64,000 bases of DNA. Source: Gordonibacter sp034932485. GTDB taxonomy: Bacteria > Actinomycetota > Coriobacteriia > Coriobacteriales > Eggerthellaceae. This document shows, piece after piece, positions 49,760 through 59,544 of this stretch. Where the stretch lies: NCBI GenBank assembly GCA_034932485.1, contig JAYFOQ010000015.1:21752-85751 (forward strand). The letters are read 5' to 3'. A program made the position numbers and the translations under genes. Position 1 is the first letter of the stretch. The number at the start of each line of letters is the position of its first letter. The notes under the pieces are model-generated. The model was not told the DNA's origin. It did no database searches and saw only the letters and a program-made list of their open reading frames with translations.

Positions 49760-51148
49760 ATGGCACTTTGGTCGGGAAGGTTCACCGAGAACGTGAGCGA
49801 GTTCACGCAGCGCTTTGGCGCATCGCTTCCGGTGGATCAGGAGCTTTATGCACAAGACATTGCTGGTTCTACGGCGCATGCGAATATGCTCGCCGCTTGT
49901 GGTGTTATTTCTTCAGAGGATGCCCAGTCTATTACAGAGGGCCTTGGATGCATTAAAGAGCGCATTGAGGCGGGTAATTTTGTCTTTGATGTTAATGATG
50001 AAGATATCCATATGTCGGTAGAGCGTGCTCTTATTGCAGATATTGGTGACGCAGGAGCGCGTTTGCATACGGGTCGTAGCCGTAACGATCAGGTAGCTAC
50101 GGACACACGCTTGTTCGCCAAGCAGCGCTGTACCGACCTTATGGCGGCCAATGTCGCGCTGCGTCATGCGCTTGTTGAGCAAGCTGAAAAACATCCCGAT
50201 ACCATCATGCCGGGCTACACGCACTTGCAGCATGCTCAGCCGGTGCTACTCTCTCATCATCTGCTGGCTTATGTATGGATGCTTACGCGCGACTTCGAAC
50301 GCCTAGCGGCGGCGCGTCGTGCTGCTGATGCGTGTCCGCTAGGCGCTGCCGCACTTGCGGGTACCACCTATCCGCTTGATCGTCAGATGACAGCTGATGC
50401 ATTGGGGTTTGCGAACGTTATTCCCAATTCGCTGGATGCGGTGTCTGATCGAGACTTTTTGCTGGATCTCTCGTATGCTTGCAGTGTGTCGTGCATGCAC
50501 TTGTCGCGGTTATGTGAGGAAATTGTACTCTGGTCTAGTGCGGAGTTCGACTTCGTAGAGCTGTCCGATGCCTTCTCGACAGGTTCATCTATTATGCCGC
50601 AGAAGAAAAATCCCGATTTTGCTGAACTTATACGTGGTAAGACGGGACGTGTGGTGGGCGACCTCGTAGCCCTTCTTGTTACCATGAAGGCGCTGCCCCT
50701 TGCTTACAACAAAGATCTGCAAGAAGATAAGGAAGGTGCCATTGATGCCGCAAAGACGCTCGAGGATTGTCTCGTGTGTGCTGCCGGCATGATTGCCACT
50801 ATGAAAATTAAGCCCGAGAACATGCGTGCGCAAGCGAAAAAGGGATACCTTGCCGCCACCGACGTGGCGGACTATCTTGCAAAGAAGGGCATGCCGTTCA
50901 GGAGTGCGCACGCCGTAGTAGGTCACTTGGTGCTGCTTTGTGAACAGCGCGGATGTGATTTAGACGGCCTGTCTCTCGAAGACTTCCAGGCCGAAAGCGA
51001 ACTGTTTAAGGCTGATATTGTGTCATCGCTCGATCTTGATGCTATCGTCGCCGCGCGTACGACAATCGGGGGTACTGCTAACGCTGCGGTTGCGCAGCAG
51101 ATGCAACAAGCGAAGGCTGCTCTTTCTGTCGATGAAGCTGCTATCTAA
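49760..51148 (+). CDS. argH: argininosuccinate lyase
   Basis: 462 aa, fumarase/aspartase superfamily. LWSGRFTENVSEFTQRFGAS start, HTGRSRNDQVATDTRLFA, MPGYTHLQHAQPVLLSHHLL, and the signature GSSIMPQKKNPDFAELIRGK near residue 276-295, which holds the catalytic Ser loop. ATG 49760 follows AGGAAAGG. Last gene of the arginine cluster; releases arginine and fumarate, the latter a possible acceptor for an anaerobe. Confidence 0.97.
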   Translation: MALWSGRFTENVSEFTQRFGASLPVDQELYAQDIAGSTAHANMLAACGVISSEDAQSITEGLGCIKERIEAGNFVFDVNDEDIHMSVERALIADIGDAGARLHTGRSRNDQVATDTRLFAKQRCTDLMAANVALRHALVEQAEKHPDTIMPGYTHLQHAQPVLLSHHLLAYVWMLTRDFERLAAARRAADACPLGAAALAGTTYPLDRQMTADALGFANVIPNSLDAVSDRDFLLDLSYACSVSCMHLSRLCEEIVLWSSAEFDFVELSDAFSTGSSIMPQKKNPDFAELIRGKTGRVVGDLVALLVTMKALPLAYNKDLQEDKEGAIDAAKTLEDCLVCAAGMIATMKIKPENMRAQAKKGYLAATDVADYLAKKGMPFRSAHAVVGHLVLLCEQRGCDLDGLSLEDFQAESELFKADIVSSLDLDAIVAARTTIGGTANAAVAQQMQQAKAALSVDEAAI

Positions 51149-51172
51149 CGTATTTCTCGTGCAGCTTACCCT

Positions 51173-51212
51173 AAAAGTTGAAACGCCTCAGGGGGGCGTT
51201 TCAACTTTTTTG
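51173..51212 (+). terminator. terminator of the arginine cluster
   Basis: Perfect 15-bp stem (51173-51187 with 51195-51209), loop of 7 nt, T-tract after. Confidence 0.92.
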
Positions 51213-51322
51213 GCCTCCCATCGGCCCTTTTACCTTATGACCTTTTTCCAACAAACTTATGTTGTTTCATAAGGGGTTTGCCCGCGATGATACAATGGCC
51301 AGAGTTTTTTGGGAGGTGTCAC

Positions 51323-53689
51323 ATGGCTTCACGTTCAGTAAAGAATAGACCGAGTGTCAAGAAGAAGCATCCTTGGTACGGTCTTCTCATATTCGTCACC
51401 GTTTTGGTGGCCGTCGTTGCAGCAGGTGGCGTAGGTGTCTACGCCCTAGGGTCGTCGTGGTTGGCCCCAGAAACGTTGCCTGACTATCGGAATTTAGATT
51501 CGTTCAATGTCTCTAAGGCCTCCGAGGTTGTATCGAGCGATGAGTCTACTCAGTTAGCAAAATTTCAAGCAGAAAACCGCGAACAAATTGAGTTGAATCA
51601 GATTAGCCCCTACATCGTGCAGGGCACCGTGGCTACAGAAGACGAGCGCTTCTATGATCACGGAGGATTCGATCTTGCGGGTATTGCTCGTGCTGTTGTG
51701 GTAAATATTACTGGTTCGGGTAAAGAAGGTGCTTCTACCATTACCCAACAGGTGGTACGTAACACTATTCTCTTTGATGAGATGAACGATATTTCGATTA
51801 AGCGAAAAGTGCGCGAGATGTACCTTTCGGTCAAGGTAGAGGAGCTTTACTCGAAAGACGAAATACTTCTCATGTATCTCAATACTATCAATTATGGTTC
51901 GGGCGCTTATGGGATTCAGGCGGCATCACAACGTTACTACTCAAAAAATGCTGCCGATCTTACCCTTTCCGAGGCAGCTACTCTCATAGGTATTCCTCAG
52001 TCACCAACCTACAACAACCCTATTGATAATCCGGAAACGTGCCTAGCTCGCCGTAATCTTGTGCTTGATCGCATGCTGTCGAATGGTTATATAACGCAAG
52101 AAGAGCACGATACGGCAAAGCTTGAGCCGATTGTGCTTAATCCTACCGTGCCTACGGTGGATGGCATCGTGGCATATCCCTACTTTACCAGCTATGTTCG
52201 TTACGTGCTGACCGACCCTAACGGTCCCTATAACTTCACAGAAGAAGAGATTTTAAAGGGTGGATACCGCGTCGTTACGACGCTTGACACCACGCTTCAA
52301 GGAGAAGCCGAGACGGCGGTGGCAAACAAAGAAGAGTCTTTGGCTTATGCTACCGGCACCGATGCACTGCAAGGGTCGTTGGTGTCGATTGAGCCGTCTA
52401 CGGGACATATCAAAGCTCTCGTGGGTGGACGCGACTGGGCAACGGATAAATTCAATCTTGCTACGGGTGATCTGACGTCTGCGAACCCCGGTCGTCCCTG
52501 TGGTTCGTCGTTTAAGACATTTACCCTTATTGCTGCTCTCGAGGCGGGTATTTCGCCTCAGACGATACTCGACTGTTCGAATCCAGCGGTCTTACCCGAG
52601 GCGGGATACCCAGCAAGCTCGCCTTTGAATAATATTAACAACCGGAATTTCGGCTACCGCACCATTGCAGGTGCTTTTGAAGTATCTTCGAATACCGGTT
52701 TTGTGCGCTTGCAGATGTCACTTGGTGCCGATAAGGTCGTAGAGGTGGCGCAGCGTATGGGCATCACGTCGCCCTTGAATGCAGTAGGTTCACTTACCTT
52801 GGGTCAGCAAAATGTTACCATGCTTGATATGTCGAGTGCCTATTCAGCTATCGCGAACAATGGTGTACACGTTGATTCTACGCCTATTCTGAAAATTTAC
52901 GATTCCGAGGGTAATCTGATCGTAGATAATACCACTCCCGATACCGAACTTGCTCGTACGAAGAGTGCCCAGGTTATTAGCCCCGAGGTAGCTCATGCGG
53001 CCACTGAAGTTATGAAGACGGTCGTTACGGGCTCTGAGGGAACTGGTTCCGATGCGCGTTTGTCAAGCGGGCAGACGGTGGCAGCAAAGACCGGCACGAG
53101 TTCAAGTTATATGGACATCACGTTTTGTGGTATTACGCCTCAGCTATCCACCGCTATCTGGTTTGGCGACAAGAGTAATCAAGTTGAGATACCTTCTAGT
53201 ACCGGTGCGGGAGACGTGTTCAGCGAGTTCATGAATGCTGCTTTACGTGGCCAGCCGCTTGAGGATTTCGATTACGCTGCTGCGCCATCGTATAAAGCTT
53301 ATACCGATACGAAGTATCATATTGGAGGGACGAGTAGCAGTTCGAACAAATCCGAAGATAAGGCCAGTACCGATACTGGCAACGGTTCCAGTGGTACTAC
53401 GGGTAATGGAACGACCGGTGGGGGAACCTCTGGAGGAGGAACCACTGGAGGCGGAACGACCGGTGGTGGAACCGACCCCGGCACGGGAGGCGGTACCGAC
53501 CCGGGTACAGGCGGCGGTACGGGTGGTGGTACTGACCCCGGAACTGGTGGCGGCACGGGCGGTGACACCGGAGGTGGCACGGGCGGCGGCACCAATCCGG
53601 GCACTGGTGGCGGCACAACACCTTCTTCGGTGTCTCTGCGCTTTGAATCTGCAGTCTGGTCTCGCATGCTGTTGCCGTTTGCTTCATAA
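51323..53689 (+). CDS. class A penicillin-binding protein (PBP1-type) with Gly/Thr-rich tail
   Basis: 788 aa. One N-terminal membrane helix (about 18-42), GT51 glycosyltransferase with catalytic Glu in ATEDERFYDHGG (near 105), GASTITQQVVRN, and YLNTINYGSGAYGIQAAS; transpeptidase with SxxK in GSSFKTF (near 393), SxN in SSNTGF (near 456), and KTGTSS (near 590). Residues 690-765 are a Gly/Thr/Pro low-complexity tail built from TGGG and DPGTGGG units, probably wall-spanning, ending in a short hydrophobic segment. ATG 51323 has GGGAGGTG 4 nt upstream. Extended -10 TGATACAAT at 51288-51296. Confidence 0.95.
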   Translation: MASRSVKNRPSVKKKHPWYGLLIFVTVLVAVVAAGGVGVYALGSSWLAPETLPDYRNLDSFNVSKASEVVSSDESTQLAKFQAENREQIELNQISPYIVQGTVATEDERFYDHGGFDLAGIARAVVVNITGSGKEGASTITQQVVRNTILFDEMNDISIKRKVREMYLSVKVEELYSKDEILLMYLNTINYGSGAYGIQAASQRYYSKNAADLTLSEAATLIGIPQSPTYNNPIDNPETCLARRNLVLDRMLSNGYITQEEHDTAKLEPIVLNPTVPTVDGIVAYPYFTSYVRYVLTDPNGPYNFTEEEILKGGYRVVTTLDTTLQGEAETAVANKEESLAYATGTDALQGSLVSIEPSTGHIKALVGGRDWATDKFNLATGDLTSANPGRPCGSSFKTFTLIAALEAGISPQTILDCSNPAVLPEAGYPASSPLNNINNRNFGYRTIAGAFEVSSNTGFVRLQMSLGADKVVEVAQRMGITSPLNAVGSLTLGQQNVTMLDMSSAYSAIANNGVHVDSTPILKIYDSEGNLIVDNTTPDTELARTKSAQVISPEVAHAATEVMKTVVTGSEGTGSDARLSSGQTVAAKTGTSSSYMDITFCGITPQLSTAIWFGDKSNQVEIPSSTGAGDVFSEFMNAALRGQPLEDFDYAAAPSYKAYTDTKYHIGGTSSSSNKSEDKASTDTGNGSSGTTGNGTTGGGTSGGGTTGGGTTGGGTDPGTGGGTDPGTGGGTGGGTDPGTGGGTGGDTGGGTGGGTNPGTGGGTTPSSVSLRFESAVWSRMLLPFAS

Positions 53690-53757
53690 TCGTTTTGAAC
53701 AAATATCTGCATCGTGCATGGCGATGCTCGACACAAATGAAAGTAGGTAGGTTGTAC

Positions 53758-54261
53758 ATGAAGCGAAATACCCTCGTTAGGATCGTTAGTTTAGCGTGTG
53801 CGGCCGTCGTGCTGGTTGCCGTACTTGCAGGCTGTGCTCAGCAGGATAACGCCGCTGCACGGCAGCAGGCCGATAATCGTAAATACATGACGCAGGTGAA
53901 CCAGACGATGGAGGATTTAAAGGGTAAGCTCGATAGCTTTACCGATGCGGTGTCGCGTGGTGATGTGGTGGGTATGCGTACGCAAGCCGATAACGCGTAC
54001 AAAGCTCTAGATGAATTGGGTAAGCTGGAAGCACCTGAGGGTCTGAAAGATATTCAACAAGAGTACGTTGATGGCACGGGCAAGCTCAAGGATGCATTGA
54101 ATGCCTATGTTGATCTTTATACCGAAATTGATAGTGCCACCGAAGCTCATCCGTTTGAATGGTCAACGTACGACCAGCGTATTGCTGATATTAAATCGCT
54201 TTACGACGAAGGTATTGGCAGGCTCCAGTCTGGAGACAATAAGGCTACGGAAAAGAATTAA
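53758..54261 (+). CDS. lipoprotein of unknown function
   Basis: 167 aa. Signal peptide with lipobox LAGC (Cys at residue 23), then a helical domain of about 140 residues: RKYMTQVNQTMEDLKGKLDS, FTDAVSRGDVVGMRTQADNA, LEAPEGLKDIQQEYVDGTGK, ALNAYVDLYTEI. Repeated-helix bundle of the kind seen in extracellular sensor or metal-binding lipoproteins, no family assigned. ATG 53758 follows AGGTAGG. 68 bp after the PBP gene; probably co-transcribed. Confidence 0.8.
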   Translation: MKRNTLVRIVSLACAAVVLVAVLAGCAQQDNAAARQQADNRKYMTQVNQTMEDLKGKLDSFTDAVSRGDVVGMRTQADNAYKALDELGKLEAPEGLKDIQQEYVDGTGKLKDALNAYVDLYTEIDSATEAHPFEWSTYDQRIADIKSLYDEGIGRLQSGDNKATEKN

Positions 54262-54321
54262 TTTTCAATTTCCTTTACAGTAATTATTGTAGAGTTATCT
54301 TTCCTTACAGTATTTAGAAGC

Positions 54322-54366
54322 AAAAGCCCCTCCTTTCTCTCATCGGGGAAGGGGGGGGGGGCTTTT
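54322..54366 (+). terminator. bidirectional terminator containing an 11-G tract
   Basis: AAAAGCCCC (54322-54330) pairs with GGGGCTTTT (54358-54366); the right arm is extended by a homopolymer of eleven G (54351-54361). Works for both the lipoprotein and the convergent PBP gene. Confidence 0.8.
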
Positions 54367-54465
54367 GACATGCTTAACGGAGGTTCTACTTAAGCCTCGA
54401 GCTAAGCCAAGCCTCGCATTAGGTAAAAGGAAGGTCGCGTTGCTCGAACGGACCGCTACTAACTG

Positions 54466-56712
54466 CTAAGCTGTTCCAGGCACTGGTGGATTGGGATCAG
54501 GCACCGGTGGAACAGGGTCAGGCGTCGGTGGAGTGGGGTCGGGTGTGGGGGTTGGGGTGGGATCAGCCGGTTTCGGACCTTTTGATACGTGCAATAACAG
54601 TTGATCACCCTGTACGGTCTGGCTTATTATGAGTCCCGCAGCAACCGTGTTGGAGTATTCCTCCACGTAAGAAACGGTATAACCACCAAGCACTGCTTGA
54701 GCCTGCGAAAGCGTTTTGCCTACAACATTAGGTGCTGTTGAGGGGTCTTTGCCGTCGGTTGTCTTGCTGCCTAGTTTCTTCTGTTGCTCGGTGTTGAAAG
54801 GGTTCTTGTATTCAGGATCTTTTGTCTCGGGGAACGGTACAATAGGCTGCCCCTCGAGGGCGCGCGACATAAAGTCCTGCCAAAGAGCATTAGCGGTAAG
54901 GTACCGATCGGTCGCTATCATGCCGGTCGGGTTTCCAATCCAAGTGGCGCATGAGAGTTGTGGCGCGTATCCCACAAGCCAGTGATCAGCGAATTCTTGT
55001 GAGGTACCCGTCTTTCCTGCTACTGGCTGACCGTTGTAGGGTTTAGCGTTGGCTGCGGTACCCTGATCGGAGGCTTCAAATACGGTGCGCAATACCTTAG
55101 TGGTAGCGCCGGCTACTTCTTCCGACAACACGCGTACGCTTGTGTCGGGCGCTTCATAAATAAGGTTCCCGTTCTTGTCGACAATCTTTGTGATAGACAC
55201 GGGATTTCGCTTGATTCCACTCGCTGCTAAGGTGCTGTAGGCGCTTGCCATTTCAAGGGGTGTAACGCTACCCGAGCCTGTTGTTACCGATACGACGCCG
55301 GGCAATTCTGAAGTTACTCCCATTTGGTGAGCCATGTCGATTACCCTGCCGGCAGTGATTTGTTGAGTGAGGCGAATAAAGCCCGTGTTGGATGAGACAG
55401 CCGTGGCCTTTTGAATGGGCAGAATGCCATAATCTATATTGTCGAAGTTTTGAATTTCTGTGCCATCAGCTAGCTTCATTGGTGAGGTGCAGTCGATGGG
55501 AGTTTTCGGATCAATGCCATCTTGAATGGCGGCTGCCAAGGTGAATGTTTTGAACGTCGAGCCCGCCGAGCGGCCCGTTCCACCAGCACCGGTTGCAAGA
55601 TTTACCTTGCTCACGTTGAAGTAGTCCTTGCCGCCCACCATAGCCTTCACATGGCCATTGGCGGGGTCGATAGCTACAAGCGCCGCATCGAGCTCTGGGG
55701 CCATCCGGTTGCGTTGGTCGGCGCAAGCAGCTTCCGCATCGTCTTGTAGGGCTGTGTCGAGCGAAGTGTAGATGGTAAGGCCACCGGCAAACAAATCGCT
55801 GTCAGAAAGGTTGAATTTATCGCCCTCGTTAAGAAGTTGATCTCGTACGTAGCTGGTGAAATGGGGGTATGCATAGATGCCCTCTTCTGGCGCCGGAGGC
55901 GCAGGGTTGAGCCCCAGTGGCTCGTTTTGGGCTGTATCATGCTCCTCCTGCGTAATAACGCCTGCGGAAAGCATCCGGTCTAATACCACATTGCGACGCT
56001 TGAGACAGGTATCGGGGTTTACTTTGGGGTTGTTGTAGGTTGGGGATTGGGGAATGCCGATAAGGGTTGCTGCTTGGGTGAGCGTCAGGTTTAACGCCGA
56101 AGTTTGGAAGTAGTTCTGTGCGGCCGCTTCGATACCGTAGCATTGGTCACCGTAATTGATAGTATTCAGATACAGCATGAGTATTTGGTCTTTGGAGTAC
56201 TTCTTTTCCAGATTAATGGCCAGCTGTGCTTCGCGGATTTTGCGCTCAAACGAGATGTCGTTTGCTTCCTGTGATAGTACGGTATTACGCACAAGTTGCT
56301 GAGTGATGGTGGAGGCACCTTCAAGCGCGCCCCCTGTTAAGTTGTTCATGAGTGCGCGTGCGATGCCGGTAGGATCCACACCATTGTGTTCGTAGAAACG
56401 CACATCCTCGGTAGCGACGGTCCCCTTGAGCACATACTCGCTTACTTGATCCTGATCGACAGGTTCACGATTTTCCAACTGGAATTCCGCCAACATAGTG
56501 TTTCCACTGTTGTCGAACATGTGGGAGTCTAAGGCAAAGTTGAACGCATCGGTATTTTCAAGGCTAGGAAGGTCGCTCGTCCAGTCTTCCATAACATGGA
56601 GCAGGCCCTTGACACCTTGATAGGCTACAAAGCAGAGGGCTGCTGCCGCGATCAGCAGGAGCCATTTCATGGCATGGGTGCGCGTTTCGCGCTGTTTTCG
56701 CCGTATTTTCAT
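54466..56712 (-). CDS. class A penicillin-binding protein with PASTA domain and Pro-rich tail
   Basis: 748 aa. Membrane helix about 14-38, GT51 domain with ATEDVRFYEHNG (near 101), STITQQLVRN and YLNTINYGDQCYGIEAAA; transpeptidase SxxK in AGSTFKTF (near 386), SSNTGF (near 441), KTGTSQ (near 568). One PASTA domain at about 660-708 (APNVVGKTLSQAQAVLGGY), then a Pro/Asp/Thr tail (PTPTPTPDPTPPTPDP). Paralogue of the gene at 51323. No ribosome site before ATG 56712, while TATACT lies about 10 nt upstream, so the mRNA may be leaderless; ATG 56670 is an alternative. Confidence 0.94.
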   Translation of the reverse strand: MKIRRKQRETRTHAMKWLLLIAAAALCFVAYQGVKGLLHVMEDWTSDLPSLENTDAFNFALDSHMFDNSGNTMLAEFQLENREPVDQDQVSEYVLKGTVATEDVRFYEHNGVDPTGIARALMNNLTGGALEGASTITQQLVRNTVLSQEANDISFERKIREAQLAINLEKKYSKDQILMLYLNTINYGDQCYGIEAAAQNYFQTSALNLTLTQAATLIGIPQSPTYNNPKVNPDTCLKRRNVVLDRMLSAGVITQEEHDTAQNEPLGLNPAPPAPEEGIYAYPHFTSYVRDQLLNEGDKFNLSDSDLFAGGLTIYTSLDTALQDDAEAACADQRNRMAPELDAALVAIDPANGHVKAMVGGKDYFNVSKVNLATGAGGTGRSAGSTFKTFTLAAAIQDGIDPKTPIDCTSPMKLADGTEIQNFDNIDYGILPIQKATAVSSNTGFIRLTQQITAGRVIDMAHQMGVTSELPGVVSVTTGSGSVTPLEMASAYSTLAASGIKRNPVSITKIVDKNGNLIYEAPDTSVRVLSEEVAGATTKVLRTVFEASDQGTAANAKPYNGQPVAGKTGTSQEFADHWLVGYAPQLSCATWIGNPTGMIATDRYLTANALWQDFMSRALEGQPIVPFPETKDPEYKNPFNTEQQKKLGSKTTDGKDPSTAPNVVGKTLSQAQAVLGGYTVSYVEEYSNTVAAGLIISQTVQGDQLLLHVSKGPKPADPTPTPTPDPTPPTPDPVPPVPDPNPPVPGTA

Positions 56713-56842
56713 GGTTCGAGTATACTACCACTGCCGTTATCTCGTCGTAGCCTTACGATAAGCGTCGCAGGAAAAGATCATAAAGCAGCTGTTCGCACGC
56801 ATAAAGATGAGAAAAGCTTGCATGTTATAAGCAGGGAGTACC

Positions 56843-59365
56843 ATGATATCTCAAAGTAAAGATACTGTATTGGCCCATACCGAACTGCTCGCACCAGCCG
56901 GGAATGTGGCAGCATTGCGCGCGGCTGTGGCCGCTGGTGCCGATGCGGTTTACCTCGGTCTTGATTCATTCAATGCGCGTCGTAACGCCGATAATTTTAC
57001 GAATGCATCGTTTGCCGAGGCGTGTGATTACGCCCATCTGAGGGGTGTAAATGTTTACGTAACCTTAAATACTGCCATTCTGCCTACGGAGATTAACCAA
57101 GCGCTCGAATGTGCTCGACAGGCATATCGATCGGGTGCCGATGCCTTTATCGTTCAGGACATAGGGGTAGCGGCCGAGCTTACTCGGTCGCTACCGCAGG
57201 CGCGTCTGCACATATCTACACAGATGAACACGCATAATGCCGCAGGTATTGAAGCGGCAGCTCGTTTAGGAGCCCATCGGGTAACGCTTGCACGCGAACT
57301 TTCTCTTGCGGAGATTGAGCATTTGTCAAATGTTGCGTCTGGTCTTGGATTGGAGGTTGAAACCTTTATCCACGGGGCATTATGTGTGTGCTATTCGGGG
57401 CAGTGTTTTATGTCTTCGATGATAGGTGGTCGCTCTGCAAATCGCGGCCTCTGTGCGCAGGCGTGTCGTTTACCCTACGAATTGCACAATGCTGCGCAGC
57501 GTAAAGACCTTCCATCGCCTGGTGAGCATCTCTTGTCGCCGCAAGATCTCTGTGCTGTTGATTTGTTGCCTCAGTTGATGGACGCTGGCGTGGCGTCGTT
57601 CAAAATTGAGGGACGAATGAAGTCGGCGGACTACGTATATGCAGTAACGTCGGCTTATCGCGCTGTACTCGACCGCGCTTCTGCTGCGCAACTGCAATCT
57701 GAAGCGCATGGAGTGGGAGAAGGGCACTCAAACGACAAAGAGCGACGCTCTTTGGAGGAGGCGTTCTCGCGTGGTTTCACGACAGCCTATCTTACGGGTC
57801 AGCGTGATAACTCTATTATGAGCTATGGTCGCCCTAATAATCGTGGGGTGTTTGTTGGTCGCGTGGCTTCTGTCCGTGACGGAATTGCTGCTCTTGCGGT
57901 GGAAGAAGAGTTGCATGAGGGCGATGTACTCGAGTTCTGGACAAACAAGGGCCATTTTGCCCATACACTTAGCACCATATCTTTCGATCGCGCGGGTCAT
58001 GTGTGCACTTCGCCCGACCGACCAGTTGGTAAAGGCGACCGCGTGTTTCGTGTGCGTAACGCAGCCGCGGGGTTCGTCGACGATTCTCTTGCTCCCCGTG
58101 TTGAAGTTGCGGGATCAGTGACCTTACGTATTGGCGAGCCGCTTCGCGTAGAATTTCGTCTGGCGGGCGAGGGTGCGATTGAGGCAAATCAAGTATCGGT
58201 GGATCAAGAACAACATGAGGCGATCGGTATGTCGGAAGGGTCGGTGGTGGAGGCCGCTCGCACAAAGGCGGTTTCCCTTGAGGATGTGCATGCTCACATT
58301 GACCGACTTGGTCAGACTCCATTTGTTCTCTCGTCGCTCGATATTCATCTGGATGAAGGTGTGGGTATTGGATTCTCTCAGCTTCATCGAGCGCGTGCTG
58401 AGGCGCTCGAAAACTTAGAAAATGAATTGCTTGCACCCTACCGCAATCGGGCTTTGCCGAGGGTTCGCGAACGCGAGGGCATGGTGCCTGTTCGGGAGCG
58501 GGGGTGTTTGATTGCTGCGTGGGCGACAAATCCTGCTTGCGCGCGTGCTGCAAAACGCTCAGGAGCTGATGTAATTTACGTTCCCGCGCTCAACTATAAG
58601 CGCGGCGAGGCCGTTATTGCTGGTCAGCGTTCTGGCACGGCCGAGCAGGCTGGCTATCCGAAGCAGTGCATTACTGCACTTCCTGCTATCGATCACGATT
58701 CTCTATCCGGGACGCGTGAGGAACAACTTGGTTTCGATCCTTGGCGTTATGTGAAATCGGGTAAGCCGGTGTTTGTAGATAATCTTGGTTCTCTTGTGCG
58801 GGCGGTGGCCGAAGGTGCTCTTGTTGAGGTGGGTCCCCATGTGCCTGTTACGAACCGTCTTTCACTTGAGGCGGTTGCTGCATTCGGTGCCGAACAGGTA
58901 TGGCTTTCTCCTGAGCTTACGCTTGGGCAGATAACCGATCTCGCCAAGGATGCGCCCGTGGCATTGGGTCTTACCATTATCGGCGCTCAAGAACTTATGG
59001 TTTGCGAGCACTGTTTGCTCATGAGCCAAGGTCCGTGTGATGAGCAATGTGATGTTTGTCCTCGACGCAAAAGCCCTCACTATTTGAAAGATCGCAAGGG
59101 ATTTGAATTCCCCGTGATAACCGATGCCCTTGGGCGCGGCCATCTCTACAACGGTGTAACACTCGACGTTGCCCATGCTATGCCCGATCTTATCGGCGCT
59201 GGTCTTTCGGCATTTATGGTTGACACTACACTCATGAACGTTGAGGAAACTTCCGCTGCGGTGTCCCGTGCGGTTCGTGCGCGCGATGTTGCTTTGCGCG
59301 ATGGTAACGCTGTAGCAAAAATACCTGGAGCCACCACGGGCCACTTGTTCCGAGGTGTTTCCTAA
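56843..59365 (+). CDS. U32-family peptidase / RNA-hydroxylation-type protein
   Basis: 840 aa. TELLAPAGNVAALRAAVAAG start, KTNFN-type barrel strands, and the U32 signature in ETFIHGALCVCYSGQCFMSS (near residue 172-191) followed by GGRSANRGLCAQACRLPYEL, which supplies the Fe-S or structural Cys. A second Cys cluster sits in the C-terminal part: EHCLLMSQGPCDEQCDVCPR. Length with two U32-like halves is that of the DUF3656-containing RlhA/YhbU-like group that hydroxylates RNA in characterised cases. ATG 56843 follows AGGGAG. Confidence 0.92.
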   Translation: MISQSKDTVLAHTELLAPAGNVAALRAAVAAGADAVYLGLDSFNARRNADNFTNASFAEACDYAHLRGVNVYVTLNTAILPTEINQALECARQAYRSGADAFIVQDIGVAAELTRSLPQARLHISTQMNTHNAAGIEAAARLGAHRVTLARELSLAEIEHLSNVASGLGLEVETFIHGALCVCYSGQCFMSSMIGGRSANRGLCAQACRLPYELHNAAQRKDLPSPGEHLLSPQDLCAVDLLPQLMDAGVASFKIEGRMKSADYVYAVTSAYRAVLDRASAAQLQSEAHGVGEGHSNDKERRSLEEAFSRGFTTAYLTGQRDNSIMSYGRPNNRGVFVGRVASVRDGIAALAVEEELHEGDVLEFWTNKGHFAHTLSTISFDRAGHVCTSPDRPVGKGDRVFRVRNAAAGFVDDSLAPRVEVAGSVTLRIGEPLRVEFRLAGEGAIEANQVSVDQEQHEAIGMSEGSVVEAARTKAVSLEDVHAHIDRLGQTPFVLSSLDIHLDEGVGIGFSQLHRARAEALENLENELLAPYRNRALPRVREREGMVPVRERGCLIAAWATNPACARAAKRSGADVIYVPALNYKRGEAVIAGQRSGTAEQAGYPKQCITALPAIDHDSLSGTREEQLGFDPWRYVKSGKPVFVDNLGSLVRAVAEGALVEVGPHVPVTNRLSLEAVAAFGAEQVWLSPELTLGQITDLAKDAPVALGLTIIGAQELMVCEHCLLMSQGPCDEQCDVCPRRKSPHYLKDRKGFEFPVITDALGRGHLYNGVTLDVAHAMPDLIGAGLSAFMVDTTLMNVEETSAAVSRAVRARDVALRDGNAVAKIPGATTGHLFRGVS

Positions 59366-59472
59366 GGCTTCTCGTTCTGGTCACTCATACGCAAAGGAGT
59401 ACTTTTCTTGTCGTTCCTTTTGCGTATGAGTTCATCAAGGGACGTGATCTGTTGTATCCGTTCCGACGAAGC

Positions 59473-59503
59473 TTGAAAATCAGCTAGTTATATATGCTAG
59501 AAT
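59473..59503 (+). promoter_or_regulatory. tyrS promoter
   Basis: TTGAAA (59473-59478), 19 nt, extended -10 TGCTAGAAT (59495-59503). Followed by CTATATATAGTA (59511-59522). Confidence 0.5.
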
Positions 59504-59544
59504 CCCAAGCTATATATAGTAAGGAATTTAGAACAGGAATCGAC

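Noticed and set aside
53317..53736. Pro/Val-rich 139-codon frame on the minus strand
   Set aside because: Mirror image of the Gly/Thr-coding tail of the PBP gene.
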